NCBI GenBank assembly: GCA_025361625.1
Contig: JANYKL010000043.1
Coordinates: forward strand, 1-64,000
Reading direction: 5' to 3'
Source of the DNA: Acidobacteriaceae bacterium
GTDB lineage: Bacteria > Acidobacteriota > Terriglobia > Terriglobales > Acidobacteriaceae
Length of the DNA: 64,000 bases
Shown here: piece after piece, positions 45,602-54,411 of the stretch
Layout of the letters: every line of letters begins with the position of its first letter
Position numbering within the stretch: position 1 is the first letter of the stretch
Translations under genes and position numbers: made by a program
Notes under the pieces: model-generated
The model's input: the letters and a program-made list of their open reading frames with translations, nothing else
The model's database searches: none
What the model was told of the DNA's origin: nothing

Positions 45602-47347
45602 ATGACTCTTAGGATTGTTCATCGCCTTCATTGGCTGAGAGCGGTTCCGCTTCTCGCATCGCTGAGTGGTGCCATGGCCGCGGCCCCGCTCCTTCCGAGC
45701 CACGCACAGCATGCAATGGTCGCTAGTGTCCACGAGTTGGCGTCTCGAGCCGGATTAGAAATGCTCCGGGCGGGCGGCAACGCCGTCGATGCGGCTGTTG
45801 CCACGGGATTCACGCTGGCGGTCGTTCACCCGCAAGCTGGGAACCTCGGTGGCGGAGGGTTTCTTTTGCTTCGCAAAGCAAACGGCGAGACTAAGTTCAT
45901 CGACTTCCGCGAGAAAGCTCCAGCGGCGGCGACAGAGAATATGTATCTCGACAACCAGGGGAACGTCATTCCAGAGGCGAGCAAAGGATCGAGCCTGGTC
46001 GGGTACAGAGCGATCGGAGTGCCGGGATCAGTGGCGGGACTGGTCTATGCCGAAGAGAAGTTCGGGAAATTATCGTTAGAAAAAGTGATTGCACCCGCGA
46101 TCAAGCTCGCTCGCGACGGCTTCGCCTTAGCCTACGAGGACGCAAGCGATCTTCGCGAAGATGAGTACTTGCCACTCTTCCCCGAGTCGAAACGAGTTTT
46201 TCTGCGCGATGGAAAGTTTTATCAAGCTGGCGACATCTTTAAACAGCCCGATCTGGCGCGCACGCTCGAGCGGATCTCGAAAAATCCTGACGACTTCTAC
46301 CACGGCGCCCTGGCGCGTGAACTGGCAGCGGCAGTTCAAAAGAATGGGGGCCTGCTCACCGCCCAAGACCTCGCGGCCTATGAAGTCAAAGAACGCGAAC
46401 CGGTCCATGGAGATTATCGAGGCTACGAAATTATCAGCGCTCCTCCTCCTTCTTCAGGCGGAGTCGCCTTGATCGAAATCCTGAATATTCTCGAGGGCTT
46501 CGACTTGGCAAAATATGGCAACCGTTCAGCCGATGCGATTCACCTTGAAGCCGAGGCTTTCAGCCGCGCATTTTATGACCGCGCCGATTTTATGGGCGAT
46601 CCTGATTTTGCAAAAATTCCGGTGGCGCAACTCATCGACAAAAAATATGGCGAGGCCTGGCGCAACACGATTGATCCCGCTCATGCCAGCCCCAGTAAAG
46701 AATTGAAGCGCCCATCGTTCAATGAATTAGAGCGCGTAGCGCAATCTCATACTGCGATCCGGGAGCCTGAAAATACCACCCACTATTCGGTGGTTGACGC
46801 AGAAGGGAATGCCGTTGCCGTTACGACGACGCTCAATGACTCCTTCGGATCGCGTGTTACTGCCGAGGGCCTTGGCTTTCTGCTGAACGATGAGATGGAC
46901 GATTTCACTTCGAAGCCGGGGACGCCGAACAACTACGGGCTGATTCAGGGTCCGGCAAATGCCATCGGGCCGAACAAGCGCCCGCTTTCTGCAATGACTC
47001 CGACCATCGTTCTAAAAAACGGCAAACTTTTTCTCGTCGCCGGCTCTCCCGGAGGACCGACAATCATCACGACGGTAGCGAACGTCGTCATGGGGATAAT
47101 CGACTTCAATCTGGATATTCAAGAGGCGGTCAATGCTCCGCGCTTTCATCATCAATGGCTGCCGGACGAGATTCTCGTCGAAGATCGCCTCTCACCCGAT
47201 ACAATGAATATTCTTAAAACCAAGGGACACAAGTTAAACGTGAGCCATTTTTGGGGAGATGCAGAGTGCATTATGGTCGACCCCAAGACTGGCGAGCGCC
47301 TTGGAGCCAGCGATGGCCGCAACAATGGAAGGGCGATAGGTTACTGA
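45602..47347 (+). CDS. ggt: Gamma-glutamyltranspeptidase, exported
   Basis: 581 residues. A signal peptide (HWLRAVPLLASLSGAMAAAP) is followed by the large subunit (AGGNAVDAAVATGFTLAVVH, NLGGGGFLLLR). The self-cleavage and nucleophile threonine is T392 in PENTTHYSVVDAEGN; downstream are AVTTTLNDSFGSRV, LLNDEMDDF and SPGGPTIITTV, all usual for GGT. It hydrolyses or transfers the gamma-glutamyl group of glutathione in the periplasm. The stop overlaps the ATG of the next gene by one base (TGATG), so the two are translationally coupled. Confidence 0.95.
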   Translation: MTLRIVHRLHWLRAVPLLASLSGAMAAAPLLPSHAQHAMVASVHELASRAGLEMLRAGGNAVDAAVATGFTLAVVHPQAGNLGGGGFLLLRKANGETKFIDFREKAPAAATENMYLDNQGNVIPEASKGSSLVGYRAIGVPGSVAGLVYAEEKFGKLSLEKVIAPAIKLARDGFALAYEDASDLREDEYLPLFPESKRVFLRDGKFYQAGDIFKQPDLARTLERISKNPDDFYHGALARELAAAVQKNGGLLTAQDLAAYEVKEREPVHGDYRGYEIISAPPPSSGGVALIEILNILEGFDLAKYGNRSADAIHLEAEAFSRAFYDRADFMGDPDFAKIPVAQLIDKKYGEAWRNTIDPAHASPSKELKRPSFNELERVAQSHTAIREPENTTHYSVVDAEGNAVAVTTTLNDSFGSRVTAEGLGFLLNDEMDDFTSKPGTPNNYGLIQGPANAIGPNKRPLSAMTPTIVLKNGKLFLVAGSPGGPTIITTVANVVMGIIDFNLDIQEAVNAPRFHHQWLPDEILVEDRLSPDTMNILKTKGHKLNVSHFWGDAECIMVDPKTGERLGASDGRNNGRAIGY

Positions 47348-48168
47348 TGCAAAGAGCGGTATCGACATATCTCTACGTGAAGGAGCGGCTGCATCCTGGC
47401 ATTCTGGATGAGTTGGTGCGCGCCGGGGCGCAGGCCATTGAGATTTTTGCCGCTCGTCAGCACTTCGACTACGCCAACCGCAAACAGCACGTCAAAGAAA
47501 TCGCGGATTGGTTCAAGTCGACTGGCATTCCGCTTCACTCTTTGCACGGGCCTTTATATTCCGATTACGATTGGGGACGAACCGGTTCGCCTCCCGTGAA
47601 CATTGCATCGACCGACCGATCTGGACGAATCGATGCGATGGATGAGATCAAGCGCGCGATTGAAGTTGCTGAACATATCCCCTTCCGGTTTCTGATTCAG
47701 CACATTGGGAATCCGAATGACAGCTTCGACGAAAAGAAATTCGAAGCGGCGATGACCTGCGTGGAGCACCTGCGCGCCTTCGCCAAGCCTCTTGGCGTGC
47801 GGCTACTCATCGAAAATATTCCAAACGAATTGTCTACCCCTGAGCGTTTAGTGGAATTCATCAAGACCATGCACTTCGACGACATGGGAGTATGTTTCGA
47901 TTGCGGCCATGCCAACATGATGGGCGCAATTCCAGAAGCTTTCGAGATATTAAAAAGCCATATCTGCTCGACCCACGTGCACGACAACGACAAGTTCAAA
48001 GATTCGCACCTGTGGCCTGGAGCTGGGACGATCGATTGGAAGCAAACTATCAACCTGTTGCGCACCGCTCCGCAAAAGCCGCCGCTACTCCTTGAAATTG
48101 AAGGCGAAGAGAAGAAAAATCCGAGCGAAGAAGTGAGCGCGACCTTCCGCAAGCTTGAAGAGGCGTGA
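47347..48168 (+). CDS. Xylose-isomerase-like TIM-barrel protein (AP-endonuclease-2 fold)
   Basis: 273 residues from ATG 47347, which shares one base with the ggt stop codon. Typical strands and metal ligands are LVRAGAQAIEIFAARQHFDY, IPLHSLHGPLY, LIQHIGNP, RLLIENIPNE, GVCFDCGHANMMG and STHVHDNDKFKDSH (His and Asp ligands), the pattern of sugar-phosphate isomerases/epimerases and endonuclease IV-like folds. The reaction is unknown. Coupling with ggt is unusual and may point to a shared pathway, but no known pathway joins these families. Confidence 0.85.
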   Translation: MQRAVSTYLYVKERLHPGILDELVRAGAQAIEIFAARQHFDYANRKQHVKEIADWFKSTGIPLHSLHGPLYSDYDWGRTGSPPVNIASTDRSGRIDAMDEIKRAIEVAEHIPFRFLIQHIGNPNDSFDEKKFEAAMTCVEHLRAFAKPLGVRLLIENIPNELSTPERLVEFIKTMHFDDMGVCFDCGHANMMGAIPEAFEILKSHICSTHVHDNDKFKDSHLWPGAGTIDWKQTINLLRTAPQKPPLLLEIEGEEKKNPSEEVSATFRKLEEA

Positions 48169-48300
48169 GCGATGGCGCGTCCTGAACACAATTGGAATTC
48201 CGGATGGAGCTAGGGACGGGCTTTCTCGGTCGTCCAGGACAGTACCGGCGCGCCGCCGCCGCGAGTGAATTAAGATTCAATGCCTGCGACTAACGAAATC

Positions 48301-49626
48301 ATGTCAGCACCCATCAGCACGATAGCGGAGATCGGCAAACACGACGGCCAATCCGTCACCATTCGCGGATGGCTTTATAACCTCCGCGAGAGCGGCAAAC
48401 TTCTCTTTCCACAATTTCGCGACGGCTCGGGAGTAATCCAGGGTGTGGTGCCGAAAAACGCCGTACCGCCAGAAGTTTTCGACGCGATTAAAGGCTTGAC
48501 CCAGGAATCAAGCGTGATCGTCGAAGGGAAGGTGCGCGCCGATAAGCGCGCTCCCGGCGGATATGAGCTTGACGTCTCGAACGTGCAGGTGGTGCAACGA
48601 GTGCCCGAGGCGACTCCCTATCCTATTACTCCAAAAGAGCACGGCGTAGATTTTTTGATGGAGCACCGCCATCTCTGGCTGCGCTCGCAGCGCCAGGCAT
48701 CCATTCTGCGGGTGCGCGCTGAGATTATTCGCGCCGCTCGTGATTTTTTTGACAGCAACGGATTTACGCTGACCGACCCTCCAATTCTTACCCCGGCGGC
48801 GTGTGAGGGAACATCGACGCTTTTCCCGGTCGACTACTTCGAAGAGCAGGCTTTTCTAACGCAATCGGGCCAACTCTACATCGAAGCGACGGCGATGGCG
48901 CTCGGCAAGGTCTACTCGTTCGGGCCAACCTTCCGCGCCGAGAAATCGAAGACGCGCCGCCACCTCACCGAGTTTTGGATGGTTGAACCCGAGGTCGCCT
49001 ACGCCACGCTCGACGACCTCATGGAACTCGCCGAGGGCCTGCTCACATTTTTAGTAAAAAAATGTTTGGAGAAACGCCGGGCCGATCTGCTGACCATAGG
49101 TCGCGACCTGACAAAGCTTGAGAAAATTGAGACTCCCTTCCCTCGCATCACCTATGACGAGGCCGTCAGCCAGTTGCAGGAAGGCCATGCGCAGGGCAAG
49201 CTGGAAAATAAATTTGAGTGGGGAGGCGATCTCGGCTCTCCCGACGAGACCTATCTTTCTTCGCTTTACGACCGGCCCGTCATGATTCATCGCTATCCTG
49301 CGGCGGTAAAAGCCTTTTATATGGAGCCTGATCCGCAACGCTCGGAGCTTGCTCTGTGCGTCGACGTCCTGGCTCCAGAAGGATACGGCGAGATCATCGG
49401 CGGGTCGCAGCGTATGGCGTCGCATGATCTGCTCCTACAGCGCATTCGCGAGCACAATCTGCCGGAAGAGGCCTTCAAATGGTATTTGGACCTGCGAAAA
49501 TTCGGCAGCGTTCCGCACTCCGGGTTCGGCATGGGCATTGAGCGGGCAGTGGCGTGGATTTGCGGCCTAGAACACGTGCGTGAAACGATACCGTTCCCGA
49601 GAATGCTGCACCGCTTGTATCCGTAG
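48301..49626 (+). CDS. asnS: Asparaginyl-tRNA synthetase
   Basis: 441 residues from ATG 48301; an ATG at 48280 in frame adds seven. An OB-fold anticodon-binding domain ([20 protein letters not shown]) precedes the class II core: motif 1 near [19 protein letters not shown], motif 2 [20 protein letters not shown] and motif 3 [20 protein letters not shown]. The Glu/Asn pattern [20 protein letters not shown] is that of AsnRS rather than AspRS. It is a single gene. A complete AsnS suggests direct asparaginylation instead of the GatCAB route for this tRNA. Confidence 0.93.
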   Translation: MSAPISTIAEIGKHDGQSVTIRGWLYNLRESGKLLFPQFRDGSGVIQGVVPKNAVPPEVFDAIKGLTQESSVIVEGKVRADKRAPGGYELDVSNVQVVQRVPEATPYPITPKEHGVDFLMEHRHLWLRSQRQASILRVRAEIIRAARDFFDSNGFTLTDPPILTPAACEGTSTLFPVDYFEEQAFLTQSGQLYIEATAMALGKVYSFGPTFRAEKSKTRRHLTEFWMVEPEVAYATLDDLMELAEGLLTFLVKKCLEKRRADLLTIGRDLTKLEKIETPFPRITYDEAVSQLQEGHAQGKLENKFEWGGDLGSPDETYLSSLYDRPVMIHRYPAAVKAFYMEPDPQRSELALCVDVLAPEGYGEIIGGSQRMASHDLLLQRIREHNLPEEAFKWYLDLRKFGSVPHSGFGMGIERAVAWICGLEHVRETIPFPRMLHRLYP

Positions 49627-49661
49627 GCTGGAACTAGGGTGGAACCATCGCAGTGCTATCT

Positions 49662-49895
49662 TCACTTCCCGGCGAGAAAAGTGATGAACTCATCGCGGGT
49701 GAATCCCGCCTCTCGCAGCATCGACATCAAAGTCCCCTTGGGCACATCGCGATTGTGTTGAGGGACAACCGCGCGGCGGCGCGAGACTGCATTCTAGAAA
49801 ATGAAGTGGCTTCCAGAGGTGTGGTCCAAAATAAACCCGCTTCGCTCAAGAAAGCGGATAATTTGCCGCGGTTTAACGGCGGGTAACTTCGGCAT
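49662..49895 (-). pseudogene. hicA: HicA toxin gene with an in-frame amber stop
   Basis: The frame opens at ATG 49895, overlapping the end of hicB, with MPKLPAVKPRQIIRFLERSG, then DHTSGSHFIF with the HicA catalytic His. Codon 34 is TAG (49796-49794) where the family has Tyr. After it the same frame continues without other change: NAVSRRRAVVPQHNRDVPKG, TLMSMLREAGFTRDEFITFL, AGK and a TGA stop (49664-49662). The 77-residue total is normal for HicA, an mRNA interferase. One point mutation from TAC or TAT explains the stop, so loss is recent, or a sequencing error or readthrough occurs. Confidence 0.85.
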
Positions 49896-50124
49896 ACTCC
49901 AGGTCGAGAGAAGCTACGAGGGTATTGTCGTCCGTTGGGATGGGATCCTTGTGCTTGCGCAGACTCGCGATGTAGCCCGAGATGGCGTCTTTCGCCATTT
50001 GTCGCGCTTCATCGACCGTCCGTCCGTAAGTAACGCACCCTGGCAGGGCCGGCACGAGCGCGGTGTAGCCACCCTCTGGCTCAGGCCGAAGCATAATGTT
50101 GTAGTGGTATCGGACCTTCGCCAT
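49873..50124 (-). CDS. hicB: HicB antitoxin
   Basis: 83 residues. The HicB partial RNase H-like fold is clear: YNIMLRPEPEGGYTALVPAL, then GCVTYGRTVDEARQMAKDAI, and SGYIASLRKHKDPIP. It has no added DNA-binding domain. It neutralises the HicA toxin encoded next, whose ATG (49895) lies inside the end of hicB. Here the order is hicB-hicA, the reverse of the most common one. With the toxin interrupted, the antitoxin may be a leftover. Confidence 0.88.
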   Translation of the reverse strand: MAKVRYHYNIMLRPEPEGGYTALVPALPGCVTYGRTVDEARQMAKDAISGYIASLRKHKDPIPTDDNTLVASLDLEYAEVTRR

Positions 50125-50517
50125 GGAGCGATACTATCGCGCGGTAGGAGCGGGGTCAAACAGGGAAAGGGGAGATGAAGATGGAAGGTCGGACCTGCAC
50201 AGGCATGAGTTGTCTGCGTTGTCGACATTTCGGCAGGCCACGTTTGTTGGATTAAATTTTAAGGTGATGTTCGTTTGCCTGCCTGCTCGGACCAATCTAC
50301 CGCGTGCCCGACAGCGTGTGAGCGCGGGCGTGTCGACGCACGGTGTGTGCCATCAAAATTGATTTCCCCGCCCGATAAACTCCCCCTAATCTCCCCTATA
50401 ACCGATTTCTATTTGTCTACCCGTGTCTGGCGCGATAGCCTGTCACGTTATGCCCCGTTGAAATACAATCGTTGCATCGATCGGCACTGGCATCGAGACC
50501 ACTTCCTAAGGAGATGC
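50125..50517. other. Intergenic region upstream of glutamine synthetase
   Basis: 393 bp, GC-rich then mixed. A TACAAT at 50464-50469 could be a -10 box for the next gene; its -35 side is poor. A frame open from 50275 into the glutamine synthetase gene has no protein-like content before 50518. Confidence 0.5.
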
Positions 50518-51948
50518 ATGTCAACTGATTTGCGGAATTTCCTGGCGATCCCGTACGACGAACTCGAAGAGATGAACCTGAAGGCGAAGAAGCAGCGCCT
50601 GGACCGCGTCGCTCCCCACAAAATTCAGGAAGAGCGCCTGAAGTATCTCACCGATGAGTCGCGCGTTAAAGCCGTGACTGTGATGTTCAGCGACCTTGAA
50701 GGCCGTCTGCACATGCTCGATTACGATAAAAAATTCCTGCTCAACAGTTACGACAATTTAACCTTCGACGGCTCATCGATTCGCGGCTTTACCGCCCAGC
50801 GCGAAAGCGATTTGCGCCTTGGCATCGACTGGAGCGCACTCTACTGGGGGCCGGCGGATGTCTTTGGGCCGGGCAAAATGCTGGTATTCGGCGAAGTCAT
50901 CGATAAAGGCGGCGAGCCCTATGCTGCCGATATGCGAGGAGTGCTTAAGAGTTTTGCCGGCGATCTCTACAAAAAGCAAGGCTACACGCTGAACGCCGCT
51001 AACGAAATTGAAGGCTTCTTGTTTCAAGGCGCCGATGCCGAGCGCAGCTACCATGAGACCGGCAAATTCGAATACGTCAACACTGGCGGTTACTATCATT
51101 CGCTGCCGGGCGATCCGTTGCGAAACTTCATCGACACGACTGCTGAAGTGCAGCGCGCAATGGGCTTTCAGAACGAAAAAGATCATCCGGAAGTTGCTCC
51201 GTCGCAATTTGAAATCAATTACGGGTACGGCGAAGTTGTGGCCGCAGCCGATCAGATTCAGCTTTACAAGTTAATCTGCCGCCAGGTCGCGGGCAAGATG
51301 GGATTGACCGCGTGCTTCCTGCCGAAGCCTGTCGTCGGCGTCAACGGCAGCGGCATGCATACTAACGTTTCCATCAGCAAGGGCGGCAAAAATCTTTTCT
51401 GGGATCCGAAGGGCGAAGAGATGCTTAGTAAGTTTGGATGGGAATTTGTCGATCGCATCCTCACGCACGGCAACGATATCTGCCTGCTGCTGAATCCGAG
51501 CGTGAATTCCTATCGCCGCCTTGATCCGCACTTCGAAGCGCCGAATCAGATCAAAGCTTCGGCGGTCGATCGCGGATCGATGATCCGCATTCCGATCGGC
51601 AACGAACGCAGCATGCGGGTCGAGGTCCGTTCGGTCGCTCCCGATGCGAACCCGTATCTCGTGATGCTCTCGATCTTCAAGAGCGGGCTGCAGGGCTCGA
51701 CCTCGAAGGTTAAGAACTTGCGTCAGGCTGAGCGTTACCTGCCCGACAACATCTACAAGGCGCTAACGGACTTCCGCAAATCAGAATGGACATCAGAGTT
51801 GATGGGCGAAGACGTGAAGGGCCGGTACGCGGATCTCAAAGAAGCGTCTGCTGATCGCTGCCCGCGCCTTTTGGGAACAGTCGTAAAAGCTCCTGAGGTG
51901 CAGTATCACCACGACGTCTACAACCAGTATTTGTGGAATAAGTTTTAA
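50518..51948 (+). CDS. glnA: Glutamine synthetase family protein
   Basis: 476 residues from ATG 50518, preceded by aaggag. The N-terminal domain includes VTVMFSDLEGRLHMLDYDKK and YDNLTFDGSSIRGFTAQRES; the catalytic domain has NAANEIEGFLFQG (metal-binding Glu), VAPSQFEINYGYGEVVAAAD, VGVNGSGMHTNVSISKGGKN and VNSYRRLDPHFEAPNQIKAS. These are the class I GS motifs. The C-terminus ends YNQYLWNKF, and I do not see the adenylylation loop around NLYDLP of enterobacterial GlnA, so control is different or the protein belongs to the GlnT-like branch. Acid-amide ligase activity with glutamate is likely. Confidence 0.88.
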   Translation: MSTDLRNFLAIPYDELEEMNLKAKKQRLDRVAPHKIQEERLKYLTDESRVKAVTVMFSDLEGRLHMLDYDKKFLLNSYDNLTFDGSSIRGFTAQRESDLRLGIDWSALYWGPADVFGPGKMLVFGEVIDKGGEPYAADMRGVLKSFAGDLYKKQGYTLNAANEIEGFLFQGADAERSYHETGKFEYVNTGGYYHSLPGDPLRNFIDTTAEVQRAMGFQNEKDHPEVAPSQFEINYGYGEVVAAADQIQLYKLICRQVAGKMGLTACFLPKPVVGVNGSGMHTNVSISKGGKNLFWDPKGEEMLSKFGWEFVDRILTHGNDICLLLNPSVNSYRRLDPHFEAPNQIKASAVDRGSMIRIPIGNERSMRVEVRSVAPDANPYLVMLSIFKSGLQGSTSKVKNLRQAERYLPDNIYKALTDFRKSEWTSELMGEDVKGRYADLKEASADRCPRLLGTVVKAPEVQYHHDVYNQYLWNKF

Positions 51949-52010
51949 GCGGCTGAGAGAAATATTGCACGGGAGGCACGGCAAAAAATCGCGTCTCCGA
52001 CGCAGACCAC

Positions 52011-53111
52011 TTACAAGGTCGTTGTTGCATTTGTCAGATCGGCGTTCAAATACCTGCTCATGGCAAGATCAATAATTGAGCCGATCATTTCGGTGTAGGA
52101 GAGCCCATGCGCCTTCGACGCCATAGCAAACTCCTGGCGGCTGGCGAGCCATGGATTCGGGTTTGCTTCGATCACATAGACATCACCGTTCGGAGCGAGG
52201 CGCATATCGATGCGCCCGTAATCACGCAGTTTCAGCGCTCGATAGGCGGCGAGGGCAGTGTCTTCGAGACGCTTGCGGGTGGCGTCGTCCAAATCTTCTG
52301 CGATAGATGATTTCGTTAGTTTATAAGCCTCGGTGTTCTTCTCGAACTTCACATCGTAGCTTGCGATCTTGGGCGTACCCTCCGGCAACTTGGATAAATC
52401 CAGTTCGATCAGCGGGAGAACCTGCGCCCGCTCGTAACTGCCGAGAATGCCCGCATAAATTTCGCGACCCTCGATGTACTCTTCGATGAGCGCGGGCGAA
52501 TCGAATTCATCCTGAATGTACTGCACGCGCTCCATCATCTCTTTCACGTTCTTTACGACGGACCCGGCATCGATGCCGATCGATCCGTCCTCCCATGAAG
52601 GCTTCACGATCAGCGGAAAAGAAATGTCGTGGCAATGGTCGACGCGCCCGCGATAGGACGTCGCGAAGAAGGGAGTCTTGATGCCGTGAAAGCCGAAAAT
52701 CTTCTTAGCGGTAGTTTTATCCTGCGAAAGAAAAATTGCATGCGGGCCGGCTCCGGTATATCGCAGCCCAAGTAGATCGACGTAGGCGACCACGTTCATC
52801 TCTTTGGTATCGTCGCCACCGAAAGATTCAGTCAAATTAAAAATCAGGTCCGCATCGCAGCGCGAAAGAGAATGCAGTGATTGCGGACGGCCATCTAATT
52901 CAAAGTTCGAGGGCTCGTGCCCCAGCTTTTGGAGCGCTTCGAAGATCTCTTCGCGATCGGTCTTTTCCTTTTTCTTAACTTTCTTTTTGACCTTTTTTCG
53001 AGTCTTGCGCACGGGCGTTTCTTGCTGCGGCGCTTCGTTGGCGGCAGCCGCCACTGGATCTTCGTTCCACAGGTCGTACAGCAGCGCGATTTTTAATTTC
53101 GCTCCAATCAT
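52011..53111 (-). CDS. ATP-grasp ligase of D-Ala-D-Ala ligase type
   Basis: 366 residues from ATG 53111 (a further upstream start at 53156 gives 381). After KIALLYDLWNED comes an odd Lys/Arg-rich stretch (about residues 35-52, KTRKKVKKKVKKKEK). The ATP-grasp body then shows ELDGRPQSLHSLSR, CDADLIFNLTESFGG, DLLGLRYTGAGPHAIFLS, VKPSWEDGSIGID, LIEEYIEGREIYAGIL and the final IDMRLAPNGDVYVIEANPNP with metal ligands. That is the D-Ala-D-Ala ligase fold but with a distinct middle, so the substrate is unlikely to be D-Ala; a peptide-bond-forming ligase is inferred. It is 66 bp downstream of the zinc peptidase gene on the same strand. Confidence 0.82.
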   Translation of the reverse strand: MIGAKLKIALLYDLWNEDPVAAAANEAPQQETPVRKTRKKVKKKVKKKEKTDREEIFEALQKLGHEPSNFELDGRPQSLHSLSRCDADLIFNLTESFGGDDTKEMNVVAYVDLLGLRYTGAGPHAIFLSQDKTTAKKIFGFHGIKTPFFATSYRGRVDHCHDISFPLIVKPSWEDGSIGIDAGSVVKNVKEMMERVQYIQDEFDSPALIEEYIEGREIYAGILGSYERAQVLPLIELDLSKLPEGTPKIASYDVKFEKNTEAYKLTKSSIAEDLDDATRKRLEDTALAAYRALKLRDYGRIDMRLAPNGDVYVIEANPNPWLASRQEFAMASKAHGLSYTEMIGSIIDLAMSRYLNADLTNATTTL

Positions 53112-53177
53112 GATTTTTTCCCCATCCGCGTTCTCTTCAATCTGCGTTCTCCGCAACCGGCGGCCGCTACCCGTCGC

Positions 53178-54200
53178 TTACGGCTGAATAAATTTCCCCT
53201 TTGTCACGTACGTCATCACGAGCGCGGTCGCATAGGCCGTAACCTCGGCCAAGTGTTCCGGCATGCGTGTTTTATCGGCGCGCAGATCAAGCTCCGCAGT
53301 GCGCTTCTCAATCGAGTCAATCAATTTCCTGATCAACGGGCGCTGCGCGCCCGTCCATTGCGCGACTTTATCGATCACCGCTTTACGATGCTCGTGTAAA
53401 AATTCATTCGCCGGAACCGCTGCTTTCCTGCGCTTCGACACCGCGAAAATATCGCGCAAATCCGTATCCGGAGTCAGTTCCGAGACTGCGAGTTCTTCGC
53501 GCGCCGCCTGCTGAATGTTGTAAAACTCGGCGACGGTCGTCTCCATGTCATCGACGGTGATGTCGGTCTGCCCGCGACGCCGGGGCGGATCGATCTTGCC
53601 CAACTTCCGCGCCAGGCGATTCAGGTACACCACCTTGTCGAGCGCCGGCCATCCCCGATAGCGTTTGCGCCAGTTCGAACGCGGCGTCAGCCATACCGCA
53701 AAGGTCTCGGCAAAGTCCTCGTCCGGATGCTTCTGGGCGTACCAACCGGGCAGATGCCGCACGTAGTCGCGCGAGAACGGAGCGGGCCGGTAATTATCGC
53801 GATAGGGACGGCGAAACGGGCCGAAAATTTGCTTCCACTCCGGCTTATTGTGCAGCTTGTAGGCATAAACGAATGCATGCCCGGCTTCATGCCGCAGGTA
53901 CATCATGATCTCGCGCGCGTCTTCGAGATCGTGCGTTTCCTTTTCAAGCTGCGCCAGCGCCGTGCTCGCGAGATAAAACGGAATCCCGATAATCGGCTCC
54001 CCCGACGGGCATCCCCATTCATCGGTTAAATAAACTTCGGGACGAAACTTAGTCAGGCCCTTGGCTTCAAGCTCGCGATAAAGCTGCTCGACGAACCGCT
54101 CCACGGGAGACCCGGCGAGTTTGAGCCCCAGCTCGCGGATGGGCCGGGTCAGGAATTCCTGATACGCGGGTTCGGGTTTATCAATGACGACGCTATGCAC
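53178..54200 (-). CDS. Putative zinc-binding metallopeptidase
   Basis: 340 residues. Residues 104-108 are HEAGH (YLRHEAGHAFVYAY) and a downstream DFAETFAVW (E165) is the likely third ligand, so this is a gluzincin-like or related HExxH peptidase. No signal peptide or membrane helix is seen, so it acts in the cytoplasm. The start is GTG at 54200. It precedes an ATP-grasp ligase gene; peptide-forming and peptide-cutting enzymes in one operon suggest a small-peptide pathway. It resembles uncharacterised zinc-binding peptidases rather than a named enzyme. Confidence 0.75.
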   Translation of the reverse strand: MHSVVIDKPEPAYQEFLTRPIRELGLKLAGSPVERFVEQLYRELEAKGLTKFRPEVYLTDEWGCPSGEPIIGIPFYLASTALAQLEKETHDLEDAREIMMYLRHEAGHAFVYAYKLHNKPEWKQIFGPFRRPYRDNYRPAPFSRDYVRHLPGWYAQKHPDEDFAETFAVWLTPRSNWRKRYRGWPALDKVVYLNRLARKLGKIDPPRRRGQTDITVDDMETTVAEFYNIQQAAREELAVSELTPDTDLRDIFAVSKRRKAAVPANEFLHEHRKAVIDKVAQWTGAQRPLIRKLIDSIEKRTAELDLRADKTRMPEHLAEVTAYATALVMTYVTKGKFIQP

Positions 54201-54411
54201 AAGGCCTCATTGCACTGAACCGCGCGCTTGCGCGGGCATTATCGCTTAGATTAACAGTAGTGGAGGGTGGGATCGGGCGGAAGTGACTGCGGTAATGCGA
54301 CCTGAAGCCACCAATAAATTCTCGAGCCAGCTTTTTCCAAAAAAACTGTCTGGATTGATTGCCCACTTTCGCGGTGCGTCCTGTGTATGATGTAGAGCCA
54401 ATAGGTTCCTG

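Noticed and set aside
50275-50517. Upstream extension of the glutamine synthetase frame
   Set aside because: Not protein-like; a strong aaggag sits just before the ATG at 50518.
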